Assembly (NCBI RefSeq): GCF_040274945.1
Contig: NZ_JBEMAR010000012.1
Coordinates: forward strand, 24,613-88,612
Direction: 5' to 3'
DNA from: Carnobacterium_B sp040274945
GTDB taxonomy: Bacteria; Bacillota; Bacilli; Lactobacillales; Carnobacteriaceae
Length of the DNA: 64,000 nt
Shown here piece by piece: positions 24,364 to 34,024 of this stretch. The notes below the pieces were generated by a model. That model searched no databases. It was not told the DNA's origin and saw only the letters and a program-made list of their open reading frames with translations. Each line of letters begins with the position of its first letter. Within the stretch, counting starts at the first letter, position 1. Both the position numbers and the translations under genes were made by a program.

Positions 24364-27006
24364 ATGGATTTTAGAACAAAAAAATTAGATTCCATTATAT
24401 CACAGTTCAACAGTAACGCAGAAACAGGGTTATCCCCGAAGGAAGTAGAAGAACACAAAAAACAATTTGGTGCCAACCAATTTGATGAAGAGGAAAGTGT
24501 TTCTTTATTTTCAAAGATTCTTGATCAATTAAAAGATGTCACCGTTATTATCTTGATCCTTGCCGGAATTATCTCCACGTATATTGCCATCACTGAACAC
24601 CCCGACGATTTCTCAGAACCTATTGTAATCTTCTCTATTATTGTCATCAATGTTGTTATTGCTCTTAGGCAGGAAGGAAAAGCTGAAAAAGCTTTGGCTT
24701 CACTGCAGAGTCTATCTGCTCCACAAGCACGCGTTATAAGAGATGGTCAAGAAGACGTTATTGACGCTGCCGAGTTAGTACCAGGAGACATTATACTTTT
24801 AGAAGCAGGTGATCAAATCCCTGCAGATGCTCGTTTAATTTCTAGTGGAGATTTACAAGTCGAAGAGTCTGCATTAACTGGTGAAAGTGTGCCTGTCGAA
24901 AAAGATGAAAATGCAGAAATTGAAGAAGACAGCCCTGTTGGTGATGTATTTAATACTGTTTTTTCTGGAACCTTGGTTACCAATGGACGAGCAAAAGCTA
25001 TTGTTGTAACAACTGGTATGGACACAGAAATGGGTTCTGTTGCAAACTTATTGAACAGTACCAAACAAGGAAAAACACCTTTACAATCTAGAATGGATAG
25101 TTTAGGAAAACAAGTAAGTGTCATAGCTTTAATTGCTGGGGTTATTATTTTCATTTTAAGCTTCCTTCAAGGAGAAGCCTTTATCCTTAGCTTAATGACT
25201 GCTGTATCACTTGCTGTTGCAGCCGTTCCTGAAACCTTACCTGTTATCGTCACTATTTCATTAGCTAATGGTGTGAAAAATATGGTAGATCGCAATGCGA
25301 TCATCCGAACCATCCCTTCCGTTGAAACTTTAGGTAGTGCTTCTGTTATTGCTTCAGATAAAACAGGAACATTAACTCAAAATCAAATGACCATTCAAAA
25401 GCTTTGGGCTTTTCCTCATGAACCAATAAATGTAAAAAATGAGTTTGGCGATGATGAAAAATGGGTTCTTAAGATGATGAGCCTAGCCTCAAATGCGACT
25501 ATTGAAGATCGTGATGGCGAGGAAGTTATTAGTGGAGATCCTACCGAAACAGCGATTATCCGTTTGCTACAGAAAAAAGGACTACAAAAAGATGATTTAG
25601 ATGCGTCTTATCCACGTGTACATGAGATTCCTTTTGATTCTAGTCGTAAGTTGATGACGACCGTTCATGAGATAGATGGTCACTACATTTCCATTACTAA
25701 GGGAGCTTTTGATCGTTTACCCGTTGAATTTTCGTCTATTACAGATGAAGTAGGTCAAAATGCACGAGATATCCATGATTCATTTGCTAATGATGCTTTA
25801 CGTGTTATCGCTGTTGGATATAAAACATACGATACACTTCCAGAAGATTTAAGTCCCGAAGAACTTGAAGATGGGATTACATTTGCTGGGATTGTTGGAA
25901 TGATTGACCCTCCAAGAGAAGAAAGTATCCAAGCCGTTAAAGAAGCCAAGTCAGCCGGTATTAAAACGATTATGATTACTGGTGACCATGCTGCTACAGC
26001 TTCTGCTATCGCTAAACAAATCGGTATTTTTGAAGAAGGCGATAAAGCCATCACAGGTGCTGAATTAGGTAAACTTTCAGATGAAAAACTAAAAGAAACC
26101 ATTCGTGATTATTCCGTTTATGCACGTGTTTCTCCTGAAGACAAGATTCGAATCGTTAAAGCTTGGCAATCACATGGAGACGTTGTGGCCATGACTGGAG
26201 ATGGTGTCAATGATGCACCCGCCTTAAAAGCGGCTGATGTTGGTACTGCCATGGGAATTACCGGTACTGAGGTTGCTAAAAGTGCTTCTGACATGATCTT
26301 AACCGATGACAAATTTGATACTATTGTCCATGCTGTTGAAGAAGGTAGACGTGTTTATGAGAATATCAAAAAAACCGTTTATTTCCTATTATCATGTAAC
26401 ATTTCAGAGATTTTCATTATGTTAATTGCTGTCATTATGGGCTGGGGCTTACCAGTTATTGCGATTCAACTACTATTTGTTAATGTAGTAGCAGATGGAA
26501 TTCCTGGTTTTGCATTAAGCAAAGAAAAAGCTGATCCGACTATTATGGCTAATGAACCAACAGCTAAAGGTGAAAGTATCTTCGCTAAGGGCGGCTATCG
26601 GAATATTGCAATTGCAGCTTTAACGTTCACAATTACGACTCTTATTGGTTTCTACGTGGGTTCATTTATTGATATCGATTCTACGATCACCGCAAGTCAT
26701 GACGTTGGTCAAACAATGGCTTTCTTAATTCTTGGTTGGTCTTCTGTACTGCACATTTTCAATGCACGTAGTAAAGAATCTATTTTCAAAGTTGGGATCA
26801 CATCCAACATGAACTTGTTCTGGTTAGCAATGCTCTCAATTGCATTGATTACTCTAGTGGCTACTGTACCATTCTTAGCTGGTATTTTTAACTTAGTTGC
26901 TATAAGTATGACGCATTGGTTGATCGCTATTGGACTATCACTTACTATTCTTATAGTAGTTGAACTACAAAAATTCATTATGCGTAAAATGAATAAAACG
27001 TTTTAA
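24364..27006 (+). CDS. Cation-transporting P-type ATPase, P2A calcium type
   Basis: This 880-residue pump probably exports Ca2+. The start at 24364 (MDFRTKKLDS) has AGGAGG 6 bases upstream; the longer frame begins inside the promoter. Seen in order are an N-terminal cation ATPase domain, ALTGES (actuator), PETLPVIV in M4, the phosphorylation site SDKTGTLTQNQM, KGAFDRLP (nucleotide domain) and GDGVNDAPALKAADVG, followed by six C-terminal membrane segments. M4 keeps the PExLP calcium motif, but M6 reads FVNVVADGIPG, with Ala where SERCA has Thr, consistent with a single-site bacterial pump. The length equals that of the Listeria enzyme LMCA1. Confidence 0.88.
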   Translation: MDFRTKKLDSIISQFNSNAETGLSPKEVEEHKKQFGANQFDEEESVSLFSKILDQLKDVTVIILILAGIISTYIAITEHPDDFSEPIVIFSIIVINVVIALRQEGKAEKALASLQSLSAPQARVIRDGQEDVIDAAELVPGDIILLEAGDQIPADARLISSGDLQVEESALTGESVPVEKDENAEIEEDSPVGDVFNTVFSGTLVTNGRAKAIVVTTGMDTEMGSVANLLNSTKQGKTPLQSRMDSLGKQVSVIALIAGVIIFILSFLQGEAFILSLMTAVSLAVAAVPETLPVIVTISLANGVKNMVDRNAIIRTIPSVETLGSASVIASDKTGTLTQNQMTIQKLWAFPHEPINVKNEFGDDEKWVLKMMSLASNATIEDRDGEEVISGDPTETAIIRLLQKKGLQKDDLDASYPRVHEIPFDSSRKLMTTVHEIDGHYISITKGAFDRLPVEFSSITDEVGQNARDIHDSFANDALRVIAVGYKTYDTLPEDLSPEELEDGITFAGIVGMIDPPREESIQAVKEAKSAGIKTIMITGDHAATASAIAKQIGIFEEGDKAITGAELGKLSDEKLKETIRDYSVYARVSPEDKIRIVKAWQSHGDVVAMTGDGVNDAPALKAADVGTAMGITGTEVAKSASDMILTDDKFDTIVHAVEEGRRVYENIKKTVYFLLSCNISEIFIMLIAVIMGWGLPVIAIQLLFVNVVADGIPGFALSKEKADPTIMANEPTAKGESIFAKGGYRNIAIAALTFTITTLIGFYVGSFIDIDSTITASHDVGQTMAFLILGWSSVLHIFNARSKESIFKVGITSNMNLFWLAMLSIALITLVATVPFLAGIFNLVAISMTHWLIAIGLSLTILIVVELQKFIMRKMNKTF

Positions 27007-27030
27007 GTTTTCGGAAAGAAACTAAATAAG

Positions 27031-27065
27031 AAAAGGTCCTAGGCATCTGCCAGGGTCTTTTTTTC
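27031..27065 (+). terminator. Terminator after the P-type ATPase gene
   Basis: AAAAGGTCCT-GGC pairs with GCC-AGGGTCTTTT with one bulged A and two wobbles, followed by eight T residues. Confidence 0.78.
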
Positions 27066-27208
27066 TTTTACCTCTTTAATCTAAAGCCAGAAAAAATAGT
27101 TTTTTCCCTTAGAAACTGGTAGAATAAATGGAATAGAATGTCTTACTGTTTAATGACCAAATTCATTAAACTAAACCAAACTTTTTAGGGTTATCAAGTA
27201 TAGAATGG

Positions 27209-28030
27209 ATGAAAAAAATGACGACTACTTCTCGACAATTATTATCTTCATGTAAACGAATCGTTGTAAAAGTTGGAACCAGCACGATCATGTACCCTAA
27301 TGGTACTATTAATTTACAACGTCTAGAAAAATTAGCTTTTGTCTTATCTGATTTAAAAAACCAAGGTAAAGAAGTAATTCTAGTATCTTCTGGAGCTGTG
27401 GGAGTAGGCATCTCTCGTCTGCATCTTAGTGAGCGACCAAGAACGATTCCCGAACAACAAGCTGTAGCTTCTGTAGGCCAAACCGAATTGATGAATTTAT
27501 ACAGTAAATTCTTTTACGGATATGGACAAATCATCGGACAAGTTTTAATGACCCGTGATATTGTAGAGTTTCCAACTAGCCGTCTAAACGCAATTAACAC
27601 TTTTGAACAATTGCTTGTAAAAGGTATTATTCCAATCGTAAATGAAAATGATACTGTTGCAGTTGATGAATTGGATCACTTAACTAAATTCGGTGATAAC
27701 GATCGTCTATCCGCTATTGTTGCAGAAATTACGGACGCTGATTTGCTGATTATGTTATCAGATATTGATGGGTTTTATAATAAAAATCCAAACGATGAGC
27801 CTGACGCTGTTCTCTTTCACGAAATTCACACCATTACGGATGACTTATACGCTCTTGCGGGTGGAAAAGGATCTAGCTATGGAACTGGCGGAATGTCTAC
27901 CAAGTTGATTGCTGCTAATCATATTTTAAAAAATACCAGTCAAATGGTATTGGCTAACGGTGAAGACCCTACGATTATTTTTGATATTATTGAAGGCAAA
28001 CAAATAGGAACCTTATTCTCAGCTGACTAA
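27209..28030 (+). CDS. proB: Glutamate 5-kinase, short form without PUA domain
   Basis: ProB catalyses the first step of proline synthesis, phosphorylation of glutamate. The amino acid kinase domain is complete: KRIVVKVGTSTI at the start, VSSGAVGVGISRL, IPIVNENDTVAVDEL and GTGGMSTKLIAA. At 273 residues it lacks the C-terminal PUA domain present in E. coli and many Bacillus forms; the short form is common in lactic acid bacteria. Two adjacent ATG codons compete (27209 and 27218). GGATGA would suit the second slightly better, so the start could be three codons later. proA follows 18 bases after the stop. Confidence 0.93.
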   Translation: MKKMTTTSRQLLSSCKRIVVKVGTSTIMYPNGTINLQRLEKLAFVLSDLKNQGKEVILVSSGAVGVGISRLHLSERPRTIPEQQAVASVGQTELMNLYSKFFYGYGQIIGQVLMTRDIVEFPTSRLNAINTFEQLLVKGIIPIVNENDTVAVDELDHLTKFGDNDRLSAIVAEITDADLLIMLSDIDGFYNKNPNDEPDAVLFHEIHTITDDLYALAGGKGSSYGTGGMSTKLIAANHILKNTSQMVLANGEDPTIIFDIIEGKQIGTLFSAD

Positions 28031-28048
28031 ATTAGAAGGAGTGTTTTT

Positions 28049-29293
28049 ATGGAAACATTGATCCAATTAGGTGAAAAAGCAAAGAAAGCGGCACGCTCGC
28101 TTGCAAGAGCTACTTCACCTGAAAAAAATGAAGCATTAAAATTAATGAGCCAAGCTTTGATTGCTCACACAGACACTATTCTTACAGCAAATAAGATAGA
28201 TTTAACAGCTGCTAAAGAAAACGGAATATCAGAAAATATGATGGATCGTTTAATCTTAACTAAGGAACGCATCGAAGCTATGGCTGATGGAATCCTTAAA
28301 ATAGCCGACTTACCCGATCCAATTGGAAAAGTTGATGGAATGTGGAAAAACGAAGCTGGATTGACGATTGGAAAACAACGTGTTCCATTAGGAGTCATTG
28401 GAATCATTTATGAATCTCGTCCAAATGTAACGACCGACGCAGGATCATTGTGTTTCAAGGCCGGTAACGCGGTCATTTTACGGGGCGGTAAGGAAGCCAT
28501 TCATTCAAATAAAGCGCTCGTTCGCATCTTGCAAGATGCACTTGAAACAACAGTCTTTCCTGCTACAACGATTCAATTGGTTGAAGATATCACACGCGAA
28601 AGTTCTAACGAAATGATGCGATTAAATCGTTATTTGGATGTTTTGATTCCACGTGGTGGAGCAAAATTAATTCAAGCCGTTTTAGAAACAGCTACCGTCC
28701 CTGTAATTGAGACTGGAACAGGAAATTGCCATATCTATATTGATAAAGATGCTCAATTAGCAATGGCAACTGATATTATTGTAAACGCCAAATGTTCTAG
28801 ACCTTCTGTATGCAATGCTGCTGAAACCTTATTGATTCATGAAGACGTAGCGGAAAGCTTTTTGCCTGTAATTGAAAAAGCTTTAGCTCCGTGGAATGTT
28901 GAATTAAGAGCAGATGAAAAAGCCTTATCCTATTTAAAAAAAGCCATACCAGCTACTCAAGAAGACTGGGAAACAGAATTCTTAGACTTTATCTTAGCTA
29001 TTAAGGTTGTTTCTTCTCTAGATGAAGCGATTGAACACATTGACCGTTACAGTACTGGCCATTCTGAAGCCATCGTGACAGATGATTATGCTTCAGGTCT
29101 TCAATTTCATCGCGAAGTTGACTCTGCTGCTGTTTACATTAATGCATCTACTCGTTTTACAGATGGTTTCGAATTTGGATTTGGTGCAGAAATTGGAATA
29201 AGCACTCAAAAATTACATGCCCGTGGGCCAATGGGTCTAAATGAACTGACTTCATCCAAATACATTATCTTTGGTGAAGGACAGATTCGATAA
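28049..29293 (+). CDS. proA: Gamma-glutamyl phosphate reductase
   Basis: ProA reduces gamma-glutamyl phosphate to glutamate semialdehyde with NADPH, the second step of proline synthesis. The 414 residues fit the family. The catalytic Cys is in CSRPSVCNAAETLL, and GVIYESRPNVT-like and GGKEAIHSNKAL blocks form the cofactor site. AGAAGGAGTG is the SD. It forms an operon with proB; proC is separate, at 57,650-58,462. Confidence 0.96.
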   Translation: METLIQLGEKAKKAARSLARATSPEKNEALKLMSQALIAHTDTILTANKIDLTAAKENGISENMMDRLILTKERIEAMADGILKIADLPDPIGKVDGMWKNEAGLTIGKQRVPLGVIGIIYESRPNVTTDAGSLCFKAGNAVILRGGKEAIHSNKALVRILQDALETTVFPATTIQLVEDITRESSNEMMRLNRYLDVLIPRGGAKLIQAVLETATVPVIETGTGNCHIYIDKDAQLAMATDIIVNAKCSRPSVCNAAETLLIHEDVAESFLPVIEKALAPWNVELRADEKALSYLKKAIPATQEDWETEFLDFILAIKVVSSLDEAIEHIDRYSTGHSEAIVTDDYASGLQFHREVDSAAVYINASTRFTDGFEFGFGAEIGISTQKLHARGPMGLNELTSSKYIIFGEGQIR

Positions 29294-29310
29294 AACTTAG
29301 CCATAAAATA

Positions 29311-29352
29311 AAAAAAGATCTCACTTTCCCATAGAAAGCGAGATCTTTTTTA
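29311..29352 (+). terminator. Terminator between proA and the Lrp-type gene, probably bidirectional
   Basis: AAAAAGATCTC-CTTTC pairs with GAAAG-GAGATCTTTTT around a CCATA loop, with A and T runs on the two sides. Confidence 0.9.
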
Positions 29353-29359
29353 TGTCCTT

Positions 29360-29797
29360 CTATTCTTTTAACTGAATCCCTCTTGGCTCTATGCTAGTTG
29401 AAAAAACAATCTGTGTATAAGTTTTTCCAAACTGCTGTAATTCACCGATAAACCCATCCAGCTCAACTGTAGATGGAAAAGCTACTTTTAAAAGCATGGA
29501 GTACTCTCCGGTTACACAATTGCATTCAAGAATATTAGGACATGCTTTTACAAATGGATAAAATGTTGGTTTTTGCTTAGGGCTCAATTCCAAATTGATG
29601 AACGCAGTAATATGATAACCTAACTTATGTAAATTTATTTGAGCTGAATAGCCTGTAATAATCCCTTCATTCTCTAAACGAGCAATCCGTGCAGAGACGG
29701 CTGGAGAGGATAAAAATGTTTCAGCAGCAATCTCTTTTAATGATGCTCGTGCATTATCTCCCAATAATTGAATAATCTGTTTATCAATACTATCCAT
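29360..29797 (-). CDS. Lrp/AsnC family transcriptional regulator
   Basis: This 145-residue protein has the N-terminal AsnC helix-turn-helix (MDSIDKQIIQLLGDNARAS, SSPAVSARIARLENEG) and a C-terminal RAM/AsnC ligand domain (CNCVTGEYSMLLKVAF). Such regulators sense amino acids. It faces the aspartase gene across a 262-base divergent spacer, so control of aspartate breakdown and of itself is plausible. AAGGATGG is the SD. Confidence 0.88.
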   Translation of the reverse strand: MDSIDKQIIQLLGDNARASLKEIAAETFLSSPAVSARIARLENEGIITGYSAQINLHKLGYHITAFINLELSPKQKPTFYPFVKACPNILECNCVTGEYSMLLKVAFPSTVELDGFIGELQQFGKTYTQIVFSTSIEPRGIQLKE

Positions 29798-30059
29798 TTT
29801 ATCCCATCCTTTTCTTAAGATTTTCTTTCTATTTAGATTATACAGATTGGGGTAGACATTTCAAACATAAAAAACTTTACGCTTAATAAAACAAAGTTTA
29901 ATCAGTCAAATATCGTATTATCTAATTTAAAACACACCTATACCAATCATTTGTTTTTTCTTATTCTTTGGCTATTTACTCCTCGGTTCCAGCATGGTAT
30001 CTTTTAAAAATAGATTTTTACAAAAGTCTTTTACCCTACATTTGAGGAGTGTGACAGAA

Positions 30060-31481
30060 ATGAATACACGAATAGAATTTGACTCAATCGGCAGCTTACC
30101 CATTCCAAATGAAGCTTATTACGGAGTACAATCTCTAAGAGCAAAAAATAATTTTTCCTTATCTGGTGAAATGCTGCATCCTATCCTCATAAAAAAATTA
30201 GCACTCATAAAAAAAATAGCTGCACTCACTAATTATCAAGAAAAAAACCTATCCGCTTCAATTGCAGAAGCTATCTGTAAAGCAAGTGATGAAATTATTG
30301 CGGGACACTTTCAAGATGATTTTATTGTTGATGCTATTCAAGGAGGTGCCGGAACTTCAGCAAATATGAATATGAATGAAGTTATTGCACACCGTGCCAG
30401 TGAAATTCTTGGAGGAACAAAAGAAACTTATGAACTGGTACACCCTAATGATCACGTGAACTGTTCTCAATCAACGAATGATGTTTTTCCAACAGCCGGA
30501 AAGCTAACGGTCTTAGAACTGCTGCCACAACTCATCTCAACTCTTACCTCGTTAGAAAAAACATTGGAGCGAAAAGCAACAGAATTTTCAAACGTTATCA
30601 AAATGGGAAGAACGCAATTGCAAGATGCTGTACCTACAACTTTAGGACGTTCTTTCAAAGCCTATCAATCCGCTGTTCAACGTGACATTCAACAGTTAAC
30701 TATGATAACAAGTGAGATGTATACTCTTAACATTGGCGCTACAGCTATTGGAAATAGCATTAATGCCTCCGCAGGTTATTCAGCGACCATTGCAAAAAAT
30801 CTTGCCCATGAACTGAAACTGCCCTTACAGCAAGCTGATGATCTATACGATGCTACTCAAAACGTTGATGGATTCGTTCGTGTTTCAGGAGTTGTAAAAA
30901 CAGCCGCTATTACTCTCTCCAAGATGTGCAATGATCTTCGTTTATTGTCTAGTGGCCCAAAAACTGGTTTCGGAGAAATCAATTTACCCGCGATGCAAAA
31001 TGGATCTTCAATCATGCCTGGAAAAGTTAATCCAGTTATTCCAGAAGTCGTCTCTCAAGTAGCTTTTCAAATTATAGGAAATGATCTTACGATTACAATG
31101 GCTGCCGAATCTGGTCAACTTGAACTAAATCCATTCGAACCTATTATTTTCCGGAATCTTTTTAGTTCTATAGAATTACTGACAAATGCTGTGATGACCT
31201 TAACGGATAACTGCATTATTGGCATTACTGTCAATGAAGAACACTGTCGGAATCAAGTTGAACAAAGCCCCGGAATCGTTACCGCTCTTTGTCCTTTGAT
31301 CGGTTATCAAAAAGCAAGTGAACTAGCAAAAGAATCCTTGCAAACTGGACGTTCCATTCGCCATATTCTTCTTGAAAAGAATTGGTTGCCCACAGAAAAA
31401 GTTAATGAACTTCTTGATTTAGAAAAATTAGCTAAAGGTATTGTTTCGTCAAACCACACATCTGTTTCTGTGTTAGCATAA
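30060..31481 (+). CDS. aspA: Aspartate ammonia-lyase
   Basis: Aspartase deaminates aspartate to fumarate and ammonia. The start at 30060 (MNTRIEFDSIGSL, 473 residues) fits the family; GAGGAGTG lies about 10 bases upstream, and the frame extending 22 codons further has no SD. The fumarase/aspartase signature GSSIMPGKVNPVIPEV is complete, and VIPEV after KVNP is the aspartase form, not the fumarase one. QSTNDVFPTA and TQLQDAVPTTLG complete the active site. It is divergent from an Lrp-type regulator. Confidence 0.92.
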   Translation: MNTRIEFDSIGSLPIPNEAYYGVQSLRAKNNFSLSGEMLHPILIKKLALIKKIAALTNYQEKNLSASIAEAICKASDEIIAGHFQDDFIVDAIQGGAGTSANMNMNEVIAHRASEILGGTKETYELVHPNDHVNCSQSTNDVFPTAGKLTVLELLPQLISTLTSLEKTLERKATEFSNVIKMGRTQLQDAVPTTLGRSFKAYQSAVQRDIQQLTMITSEMYTLNIGATAIGNSINASAGYSATIAKNLAHELKLPLQQADDLYDATQNVDGFVRVSGVVKTAAITLSKMCNDLRLLSSGPKTGFGEINLPAMQNGSSIMPGKVNPVIPEVVSQVAFQIIGNDLTITMAAESGQLELNPFEPIIFRNLFSSIELLTNAVMTLTDNCIIGITVNEEHCRNQVEQSPGIVTALCPLIGYQKASELAKESLQTGRSIRHILLEKNWLPTEKVNELLDLEKLAKGIVSSNHTSVSVLA

Positions 31482-31499
31482 GTACTTTGACAGATGTGT
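31456..31499 (+). repeat. Hairpin across the aspA stop codon
   Basis: ACACATCTGT (31456-31465) and ACAGATGTGT (31490-31499) are perfect inverse copies on either side of the stop codon. No T run follows, so this is at best a weak terminator or an mRNA-stabilising hairpin. Confidence 0.5.
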
Positions 31500-31617
31500 A
31501 AGAATTGACTACTTTTTCATAGTAAACGATAAGTTTTTTCATTCTTTTAGTAAATCTCATGTATAAAAATCATTATTTGTTTTATACTTATCCATGTTAC
31601 GATTCTTTTTATTGGTC

Positions 31618-31646
31618 TTGGACAATTGATCCTAGAGTAATATAAA
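31618..31646 (+). promoter_or_regulatory. Promoter of the flavoprotein oxidoreductase gene
   Basis: TTGGAC (31618-31623) and TATAAA (31641-31646) are 17 bases apart. The leader to the ATG would be about 110 bases with no recognised structure. Confidence 0.65.
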
Positions 31647-31764
31647 GAATTTTTTTATGCACATACCTAAAGTAATATTGTGATAAAAGGTAGTTCATGG
31701 AACACTAGCGCTTTGTTATTTACGAATAAATACATGTAGTTGTAGATGAAAAGGATGAGGATCA

Positions 31765-32913
31765 ATGACACAACGTAAACGAATTGCAATTATTGGCGGT
31801 GGTATCGTAGGAGCGACCGCTGCATTTTACCTTAGTCAAAAAAATTATGAATTAGCTCTTTATGATGATGGTGTAGGACAAGCCACTTCTGCTGCTGCTG
31901 GAATCATATGCCCTTGGCTATCTCAACGACGCAATAAAGAATGGTACCAATTAGCTTCAAAAGGCGCCGCTTTTTATCCACAACTTATGGATGATTTGGA
32001 CGAATCGCTTACTCATTCCGATATCTATCAACAAGTAGGTGCTTTAGTCTTTAAAAAAAATCTTGGTTTATTAAAAAAGTTAGAAAAAACAGCGCTCAAA
32101 CGTTTAGAAACTGCTCCGGAGATTGGGGAATTGGCTCTTCTATCTCCAAAGGAAATCAAAGCTAAGTTCCCATTATATGACTCTGAAGAATCTGCTTTAT
32201 TTGCTTCAGGTGGTGTGCGAGTAGATGGCTCTTTATTGACAGAAAGACTGATCGATCAAGCTAAATCTAATGGTCTTCGCTATTATTCAGAAAAAGTCAC
32301 TCTCTCTTCTCCAAACTCAAATGAGTATGTTATCCATACGAATATCCATGCTAAAACGTATGATACAGTTGTTTTAGCAGTTGGTGCCTGGTTACCCGAA
32401 TTATTGGCCCCACTTGGTTTAGACGTTGATATTCGCCCACAAAAAGGACAATTAGTTCAACTTCACTTACAAGAAGAGATGTCAAACTGGCCTGTTATCA
32501 TGCCTGATGGTGAAAAAGATATCATACCTTTCGCAAATGGAAAAATCATTGTAGGAGCTACTCATGAAAATGATGGCGGATATGATTTAACACCTACTAA
32601 AGAAAAGTTAGAGGTCATGCTAGAAGAAGCGATAGAACTCGCTCCTGGATTAAAGAATGCCACCATTACAGGAATCCGCGTAGGGACAAGAGCATACACA
32701 TCTGACTTCGCACCTTTTTTTGGCGTTATTCCAGAGTACCCTAACCTTTTTACAGCTAGTGGTTTAGGATCTTCAGGGTTAACTTCTGGACCTTTGATCG
32801 GGTACATGTTAAGCCAGCTTATCTCAGGTGAAGCTACTGACTTACCACTCTCTAATTATCCAGTTGATCAATACATTAAAGAAATGAACAATAAAAATAA
32901 GGACTTGAGATAA
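31765..32913 (+). CDS. FAD-dependent oxidoreductase, DAO family (D-amino acid dehydrogenase-like)
   Basis: This 382-residue flavoprotein has the dinucleotide-binding start RIAIIGGGIVGATAAFYL and the DAO pattern with TSAAAGIICPWLSQRR, a central substrate domain and a C-terminal FAD contact at GLGSSGLTSGPLIGYML. The family contains D-amino acid dehydrogenases, glycine oxidase and related enzymes; the substrate here cannot be fixed. GGATGAGGATC serves as the SD. It is monocistronic, with a terminator overlapping its stop codon. Confidence 0.82.
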   Translation: MTQRKRIAIIGGGIVGATAAFYLSQKNYELALYDDGVGQATSAAAGIICPWLSQRRNKEWYQLASKGAAFYPQLMDDLDESLTHSDIYQQVGALVFKKNLGLLKKLEKTALKRLETAPEIGELALLSPKEIKAKFPLYDSEESALFASGGVRVDGSLLTERLIDQAKSNGLRYYSEKVTLSSPNSNEYVIHTNIHAKTYDTVVLAVGAWLPELLAPLGLDVDIRPQKGQLVQLHLQEEMSNWPVIMPDGEKDIIPFANGKIIVGATHENDGGYDLTPTKEKLEVMLEEAIELAPGLKNATITGIRVGTRAYTSDFAPFFGVIPEYPNLFTASGLGSSGLTSGPLIGYMLSQLISGEATDLPLSNYPVDQYIKEMNNKNKDLR

Positions 32914-32936
32914 GTATCTCAAATCCTTATTTTTTC
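32894..32936 (+). terminator. Convergent terminator
   Basis: AATAAGGACTTGAGA pairs with TCTCAAATCCTTATT, followed by a T run. It serves the flavoprotein gene and, in reverse, may serve the leftward lipoprotein gene. Confidence 0.88.
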
Positions 32937-32940
32937 GTAT

Positions 32941-33786
32941 TTAAATAGTAGAATCTGTTCCAGTGAAGACAGAATATTCACCTGTTAATGGATCCATTTT
33001 TTTCAACTCTTTTGTTGCTAGATCGTATTCGAACATGCCCACCATATTTGAGATCCCTACTCCATCTACCTCATGTGAATGACGAATTTCAATTGTATAA
33101 ATTTGTTCAGATGTTTTCGTTGCATAAAACTGGTTATCTTCTGGCGATATCCCAGTAATTGAAACGACTTCATTTAACACTGCATTCAGTTCTTCTTCAG
33201 GTGTCGGTGTTGCTTCAGTTGTTTCTTGACTAGCCTTATCTGCTGCTTCCTTTGCTGCTGCGTCTTTTTCTGTTAACCAACTACCGATTTCATCATCTGA
33301 AGCAGTTTTGATATCTTTACCTGTAGCTGTTGAAAATTCTTCAGCAGCTAAATCAGAAGTTCGTTCTGTTTTATAAGTAGAATTTTCAATAAGCGCTGTA
33401 GCTTCATCTGCTTTAGCTTTTTGGGCTTGAGCAAGCGTTATGTCTTCTTTTAAACTTGTAGCTTTTGTTTCGATATCATTGTACTCAGACAAGTCATTTT
33501 GTAGCAATAGGCCAATTGTCCCGGCAGCTTCATCATATTTTTCAGCATCATACTGAGCTAATCCATCTGTGTACATTTTATTATAGGTTTCTTGTAACGA
33601 AACTTCTTCTGTTGATGAATCTGTTGCTTGTGAGGATGATGACTCGGATACAGTTGATTCCGATACAACAGACTCTGATTGTGTTGCTTCAGAAGTTGCT
33701 CCTTCATTTTCATTATTTGTTCCACAAGCACTTAATGCCACCATACTTAAAGAGATGATTAATAGACGACTCCAATTTTTTTTCAT
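32941..33786 (-). CDS. Putative lipoprotein of unknown function
   Basis: This 281-residue protein has a signal peptide ending in the lipobox LSAC (C21) and a long Ser/Thr/Glu linker (about residues 23-62), as in many cell-wall-spanning lipoproteins. An alpha-helical, Ala/Lys/Glu-rich middle follows, and a C-terminal domain from about 195 to 281 contains FYATKTSEQIYTIEIRHSH, which resembles small beta-sheet domains of secreted lactobacillar proteins. I do not recognise a function. It is a single gene with AAGGAGG as SD. Confidence 0.75.
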   Translation of the reverse strand: MKKNWSRLLIISLSMVALSACGTNNENEGATSEATQSESVVSESTVSESSSSQATDSSTEEVSLQETYNKMYTDGLAQYDAEKYDEAAGTIGLLLQNDLSEYNDIETKATSLKEDITLAQAQKAKADEATALIENSTYKTERTSDLAAEEFSTATGKDIKTASDDEIGSWLTEKDAAAKEAADKASQETTEATPTPEEELNAVLNEVVSITGISPEDNQFYATKTSEQIYTIEIRHSHEVDGVGISNMVGMFEYDLATKELKKMDPLTGEYSVFTGTDSTI

Positions 33787-33927
33787 GTCTTTTCCTCCTT
33801 GTAAAACTATTTCTTACCATTATTATACCCTATTTCATCTAACTCCTCATTCATTTCAAATAATTTAGTGAAAGTTTATCGTTTAAGCGTTATTTCATTT
33901 GATATTATGAAGTGTTTCGCATGACAG

Positions 33928-33957
33928 TAGACAATAAAACAGACATTCTGTTATAGT
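33928..33957 (+). promoter_or_regulatory. mscL promoter
   Basis: TAGACA (33928-33933) and TATAGT (33952-33957) are 18 bases apart, each one mismatch from consensus. A perfect inverted repeat begins inside the spacer. Confidence 0.6.
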
Positions 33958-33977
33958 TAAATGAATGAACAGAATGT
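33943..33977. promoter_or_regulatory. Inverted repeat over the mscL promoter
   Basis: ACATTCTGTT (33943-33952) and AACAGAATGT (33968-33977) are perfect inverse copies separated by 15 bases and flank the -10 hexamer. This is a candidate operator, or a 5' hairpin in part. Confidence 0.5.
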
Positions 33978-34024
33978 TTGAATTCAAAAAAATGTTTATT
34001 TTATCCTTATATGGAGGTGAAAAC

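Noticed and set aside
33465..33758. Plus-strand open frame opposite the lipoprotein gene
   Set aside because: Its His/Leu-rich content arises from the Ser/Glu linker codons on the other strand; there is no SD.
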